A model generated the notes under the pieces. That model did no database searches. It saw only the letters and a list, made by a program, of their open reading frames with translations, and was not told the origin of the DNA. 8,910 nt of DNA from Actinomycetota bacterium (lineage in GTDB: Bacteria > Actinomycetota > Actinomycetes > S36-B12), in assembly GCA_010029945.1 (NCBI GenBank), contig RGQW01000063.1:1-8910 (forward strand), written 5' to 3'. Of the stretch, positions 6,761 to 8,910 are shown in pieces. Made by a program: the position numbers and the translations under genes. Position 1 is the first letter of the stretch. Each line of letters starts with the position of its first letter.

Positions 6761-7186
6761 CTACGTGAGCGGATTTACCCAACGCACTTGCGGGATTCGC
6801 GCAAAGTCGCTGTCGGCAGAGTGCACCGTACCTCCGTGTTCCCAGGCCAATGCCGCAATGTGGACATCGTTGACAGCATCACCACCGGTGCCCTCGGGAG
6901 TGAAGGCTCGGATCGCATGCGGATGACGTGGGCCTGGGTGGATCACGGAGACATTCGGTGCATCCAGCCACGTCTCGACAATGGCAACCGCTGCATCGAC
7001 CGACAGTGGCCTGGCATAGACCTTGGGGTTGGTGGATAACCGAAGAAAAGCCAGCAGGGACGCCCACGGTAGGCCGACGAGTTCATCACCCGACAGGGTC
7101 TGCTGCCACCAACGACGGGCTCGATCATGGAACGGCGATGATGCTTCTGTCGCGTAGAGAAGAAGGTTCGCATCCGGCACGATCAC
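6761..7186 (-). CDS. vapC: VapC-type PIN-domain ribonuclease toxin
   Basis: VapC toxins are Mg-dependent endoribonucleases that cut specific RNAs, often tRNA or 23S rRNA, when released from the VapB antitoxin. The 141-residue protein is a complete PIN domain of the mycobacterial type. The first acidic residue is Asp5 in IVPDANLLLYA. The helix GLPWASLLAFLRLSTNPKVY lies at 38-57, and PG-RHPHAIRAF near 85-95. The later acidic residues are Asp107 in NDVHIAALAWEHG, then Asp125 and Asp127 in SADSDFARI, before the terminal strand RWVNPL. Nothing catalytic is obviously missing. The start is GTG (7184-7186), overlapping the vapB stop as GTGA, the usual antitoxin-first coupling. Its RNA target cannot be read from sequence. 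Confidence 0.93.
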   Translation of the reverse strand: MIVPDANLLLYATEASSPFHDRARRWWQQTLSGDELVGLPWASLLAFLRLSTNPKVYARPLSVDAAVAIVETWLDAPNVSVIHPGPRHPHAIRAFTPEGTGGDAVNDVHIAALAWEHGGTVHSADSDFARIPQVRWVNPLT

Positions 7187-7449
7187 TGCGCATCACGCTC
7201 GAGGCCTTCCGACACGCGCAGAAACCTCACCACCTCCGGGTCCTCACCCGCCGCTTCTGCTTCATCCGCGGTCATGATGCGTGCACCGAGGTCGATGACC
7301 GGAGGGTCTACCACCAGTCGTGAAGTCGCTGGGGCAAGCCCGCGACGCACTGCCTCGTTGACCACTTCCTTGAACGTCCGCCCGGTGGCGCGGGCTCGCT
7401 CGCTCAGGGCCATGAAAAGATCGTCGTCCAGCGTAAGAGTCGTGCGCAT
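7183..7449 (-). CDS. vapB: VapB-type ribbon-helix-helix antitoxin
   Basis: VapB binds and inhibits the VapC toxin encoded next to it, and as a complex usually represses its own promoter. The 88 residues divide as in the family. A ribbon-helix-helix DNA-binding domain spans about 1-40: MRTTLTLDDDLF as the strand, then helices through ALSERARATGRTFKEVVNEAVRRGL. A flexible, acidic tail that should wrap the toxin follows (about 45-88). The ATG at 7447-7449 gives the conserved strand opening. No separated Shine-Dalgarno is visible: GAAGAG abuts the ATG, and a TAATCT box ends 6 bases before it, which fits leaderless transcription. It overlaps vapC by 4 bases. It starts 31 bases after the GNAT gene, whose stop codon lies inside the proposed promoter. 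Confidence 0.92.
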   Translation of the reverse strand: MRTTLTLDDDLFMALSERARATGRTFKEVVNEAVRRGLAPATSRLVVDPPVIDLGARIMTADEAEAAGEDPEVVRFLRVSEGLERDAQ

Positions 7450-7454
7450 CTCTT

Positions 7455-7488
7455 CAGATTAGCCTGTGGACATCAAGGCATCAATCTG
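7455..7488. repeat. Inverted repeat flanking the vapBC promoter, possible VapB operator
   Basis: CAGATT at 7455-7460 and its exact complement AATCTG at 7483-7488 bracket the -10 and -35 boxes, with centres 28 bp apart. RHH antitoxins commonly bind inverted repeats over their own promoters, so this could be an operator. Six-base arms are short enough to occur by chance. Confidence 0.3.
7456..7484 (-). promoter_or_regulatory. Putative leaderless promoter of vapBC
   Basis: On the minus strand TTGATG (7479-7484) and TAATCT (7456-7461) are exactly 17 bases apart, close to consensus for the housekeeping sigma factor. Only 6 bases separate the -10 from the vapB ATG, so transcription would begin at or next to the ATG, giving a leaderless mRNA, common in actinobacteria. 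A second TTGATG (7471-7476) lies 8 bases downstream of the first. The -35 overlaps the stop codon of the GNAT gene (7481-7483). This is read from sequence only. Confidence 0.6.
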
Positions 7489-8218
7489 TCCACGAGCGGT
7501 GGACTGCTGGCTTCGAGCCTTGGGATAGCGCACTGAGCTGGCGGCCACTTGCATCGAAGTTCGAGGGCTCCAGCCACTTCTCCATCGCTGCTCGCACCAG
7601 TGGCCAGTCACGATCCACCAGGGCAAACCAGGCTGTGTCCCTGTTGCGCCCTTTCACCACCGATGCCTGGGGAAACACCCCGTCGAAACTCATGCCCAAC
7701 CGCTGAGCGGCGTTCATGGACTCGACATTCAGAGCATGGCACTTCCACTCGTAGCGCCGATAGCCCCTCTCGAAGGCGTTGCGCATCATTAGATACATCG
7801 CCTCGCTAGCCGCCCGGGAACCCTGCAATTCGGGTGAGTACGTGATCCAACCAACCTCGATACTCCGAGCAACAGGGTCGATGCGCAGGTACGACGCGAC
7901 ACCAAGCGCCCGATTATTTTCAGTCTCGATGACCGCGAAGAACATCGGATCGTCGCGACGTTGCACGGACAGCACCCAATGTCGGTAGTCCTCGGTCGAG
8001 GCAAAGGGTCCGTGCGGCATGTACGTCCACAGATCATCGTGGCCCTGGAAGGCCGCGAAGAGGTCTTCACCGTGGGCGCTTGCGTCCAGTGGTTCGAGTC
8101 GACAGTAGGAACCCGCCATGACAGCCCACTCTGGACGAGAACAGGCCGCTGGATCGACCGGGAGACCTATGCGGTTGCCTCGATCGTCGAGTTCGAAGTC
8201 GAGATCGAAGAAATCCAT
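7481..8218 (-). CDS. GNAT-family (RimJ/RimL-like) N-acetyltransferase
   Basis: This 245-residue protein has a GCN5-related acetyltransferase domain at about 30-205, which moves acetyl from acetyl-CoA to an amino group. Visible features are LEPLD at 41-45, LWTYMPHGPFAS at 63-74 (typical of the RimJ/RimL branch), FFAVIE then ALGVASYLRIDP at 93-115, and EVGWITYSPELQGSRAASEAMYLM at 121-144 carrying the CoA-binding loop. YEWKCHALNVESMNAAQRLGMSFDGVF at 156-182 is the usual second half. Some relatives act on ribosomal proteins, others on small molecules; the substrate here is unknown. An acidic, aromatic N-terminal lead (MDFFDLDFELDD) precedes the domain. The ATG lies one base after the purA stop, so it is probably translated from the purA transcript, though the two proteins have no obvious shared role. 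Its stop lies within the vapBC promoter. Confidence 0.88.
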   Translation of the reverse strand: MDFFDLDFELDDRGNRIGLPVDPAACSRPEWAVMAGSYCRLEPLDASAHGEDLFAAFQGHDDLWTYMPHGPFASTEDYRHWVLSVQRRDDPMFFAVIETENNRALGVASYLRIDPVARSIEVGWITYSPELQGSRAASEAMYLMMRNAFERGYRRYEWKCHALNVESMNAAQRLGMSFDGVFPQASVVKGRNRDTAWFALVDRDWPLVRAAMEKWLEPSNFDASGRQLSALSQGSKPAVHRSWTD

Positions 8219-8219
8219 G

Positions 8220-8910
8220 TCAGTCGATTAAGTCGTGAATCGAGATAGTGGCGTTTCTGTCCTGCCCGACCCCGATCGCACTAATTCGACAGTTCGAGAT
8301 GCTCTCTAGGAACTCCACATAGCTGCGGGCATTCGCCGGTAGGTCGTCGACTGAGCGAGCCTGCGAGATGTCTTCTTCCCAGCCAGGAAGGTATTCGTAG
8401 ATCGGCTTCGCGTGATGGAACGCCGTCTGAGACTCCGGCAACTCATCCATGCGCGTGCCCTCAACCTCGTACGCCACACACACGGGGACCTTCTCGAAAC
8501 CCGTCAGCACATCGAGTTTGGTCAGGAAGATGTCGGTCAGACCATTGACTCGCGTTGCATATCGAGCAATAGGCGCATCGAACCAGCCGCATCGACGATC
8601 TCGTCCCGTGGTCACGCCACGCTCTCCACCGATGGTGCGCAGACGCTCGCCATCGTCATCGAACAACTCGGTCGGAAATGGTCCGGACCCCACACGGGTC
8701 GTGTACGCCTTGAGAATTCCGATCACACGCGTGATTCGAGTGGGCCCAATCCCACTTCCCGTACACGCGCCTCCCGATGTCGGGTTGCTTGATGTCACGA
8801 ACGGATACGTTCCGTGGTCAACATCCAGAAGGGTCCCTTGACCACCCTCGAGGAGAACGACCTTGTCGGCATCGAGTGCTTCGTTCAGAAGCAGCGATGT
8901 ATCCCGGACC
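8220..8910 (-). CDS. purA: Adenylosuccinate synthetase (PurA), C-terminal half, cut by the window edge
   Basis: PurA uses GTP and aspartate to turn IMP into adenylosuccinate, the first committed step to AMP; PurB, in this window, does the next step. The last 229 residues are visible, roughly half of a usual 425-430; the start lies beyond base 8910. The fragment opens RDTSLLLNEALDADKVV, then LLEGGQGTLLDVDHGTYPFVTSSNP and GSGIGPT, which carry conserved IMP-binding and active-site residues. TTGRDRRCGWFDAPIARYA-RVNG, LTKLDVLTG, PVCVAYEVEG, QTAFHHAKPIYE-LPGW and NARSYVEFLE follow, ending in ISAIGVGQDRNATI. All match the family in order with no gap. The stop is one base before the GNAT start. The split from purD and purB by a GNAT gene and vapBC makes a single transcript uncertain. 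Confidence 0.97.
   Translation of the reverse strand, partial: VRDTSLLLNEALDADKVVLLEGGQGTLLDVDHGTYPFVTSSNPTSGGACTGSGIGPTRITRVIGILKAYTTRVGSGPFPTELFDDDGERLRTIGGERGVTTGRDRRCGWFDAPIARYATRVNGLTDIFLTKLDVLTGFEKVPVCVAYEVEGTRMDELPESQTAFHHAKPIYEYLPGWEEDISQARSVDDLPANARSYVEFLESISNCRISAIGVGQDRNATISIHDLID

Noticed and set aside
1..8910. CRISPR arrays, tRNA or rRNA genes, insertion sequences
   Set aside because: No regularly spaced repeats, cloverleaf-like sequences, transposase motifs or terminal inverted repeats were seen; almost all bases are taken up by the genes listed.

Overview
The window looks like chromosomal DNA from a high-GC actinobacterium. PurB closely follows the actinobacterial pattern from its SVPNVLAERYAS start onward. 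A deazaflavin (F420)-type nitroreductase tail and a VapBC pair of the mycobacterial type are present. GTG starts and 4-base GTGA overlaps between genes recur. I cannot resolve the genus.

Nine of the ten genes lie on the minus strand, so they read from the right end of the window to the left. In transcription order: the C-terminal half of purA (adenylosuccinate synthetase, cut by the window edge); a GNAT acetyltransferase one base after it; a vapBC toxin-antitoxin pair with its own apparent leaderless promoter; a class III PLP aminotransferase with a strong Shine-Dalgarno; purD; purB; a broken purC; galE; and a CrtA-like (spheroidene monooxygenase family) protein. The last four are chained by 3- to 4-base overlaps. 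At the left edge the tail of a plus-strand F420-type nitroreductase converges on the crtA-like gene with a 28-bp overlap, and a hairpin sits across the junction. There is no gene-free stretch longer than about 80 bases.

The backbone is de novo purine synthesis: PurD (step 2), PurC (step 8), PurB (steps 8b and AMP formation) and PurA (IMP to adenylosuccinate). The most important observation is that purC is not intact. Its N-terminal 169 or so residues and its C-terminal 60 or so are both recognisable, but in different frames. About 59 residues of the normal protein, including the conserved DTKFEFG and DE-TPDSSR region, are missing between them. This is a frame-breaking internal deletion of roughly 175-180 bp: a real pseudogene (implying a second copy or a purine requirement), a recent mutation, or an assembly error.

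I found no convincing undescribed multi-gene system. The items most worth a second look are the purC deletion, the CrtA-like enzyme at the end of a purine/galE operon, the leaderless vapBC promoter, and the hairpin at the convergent gene ends.
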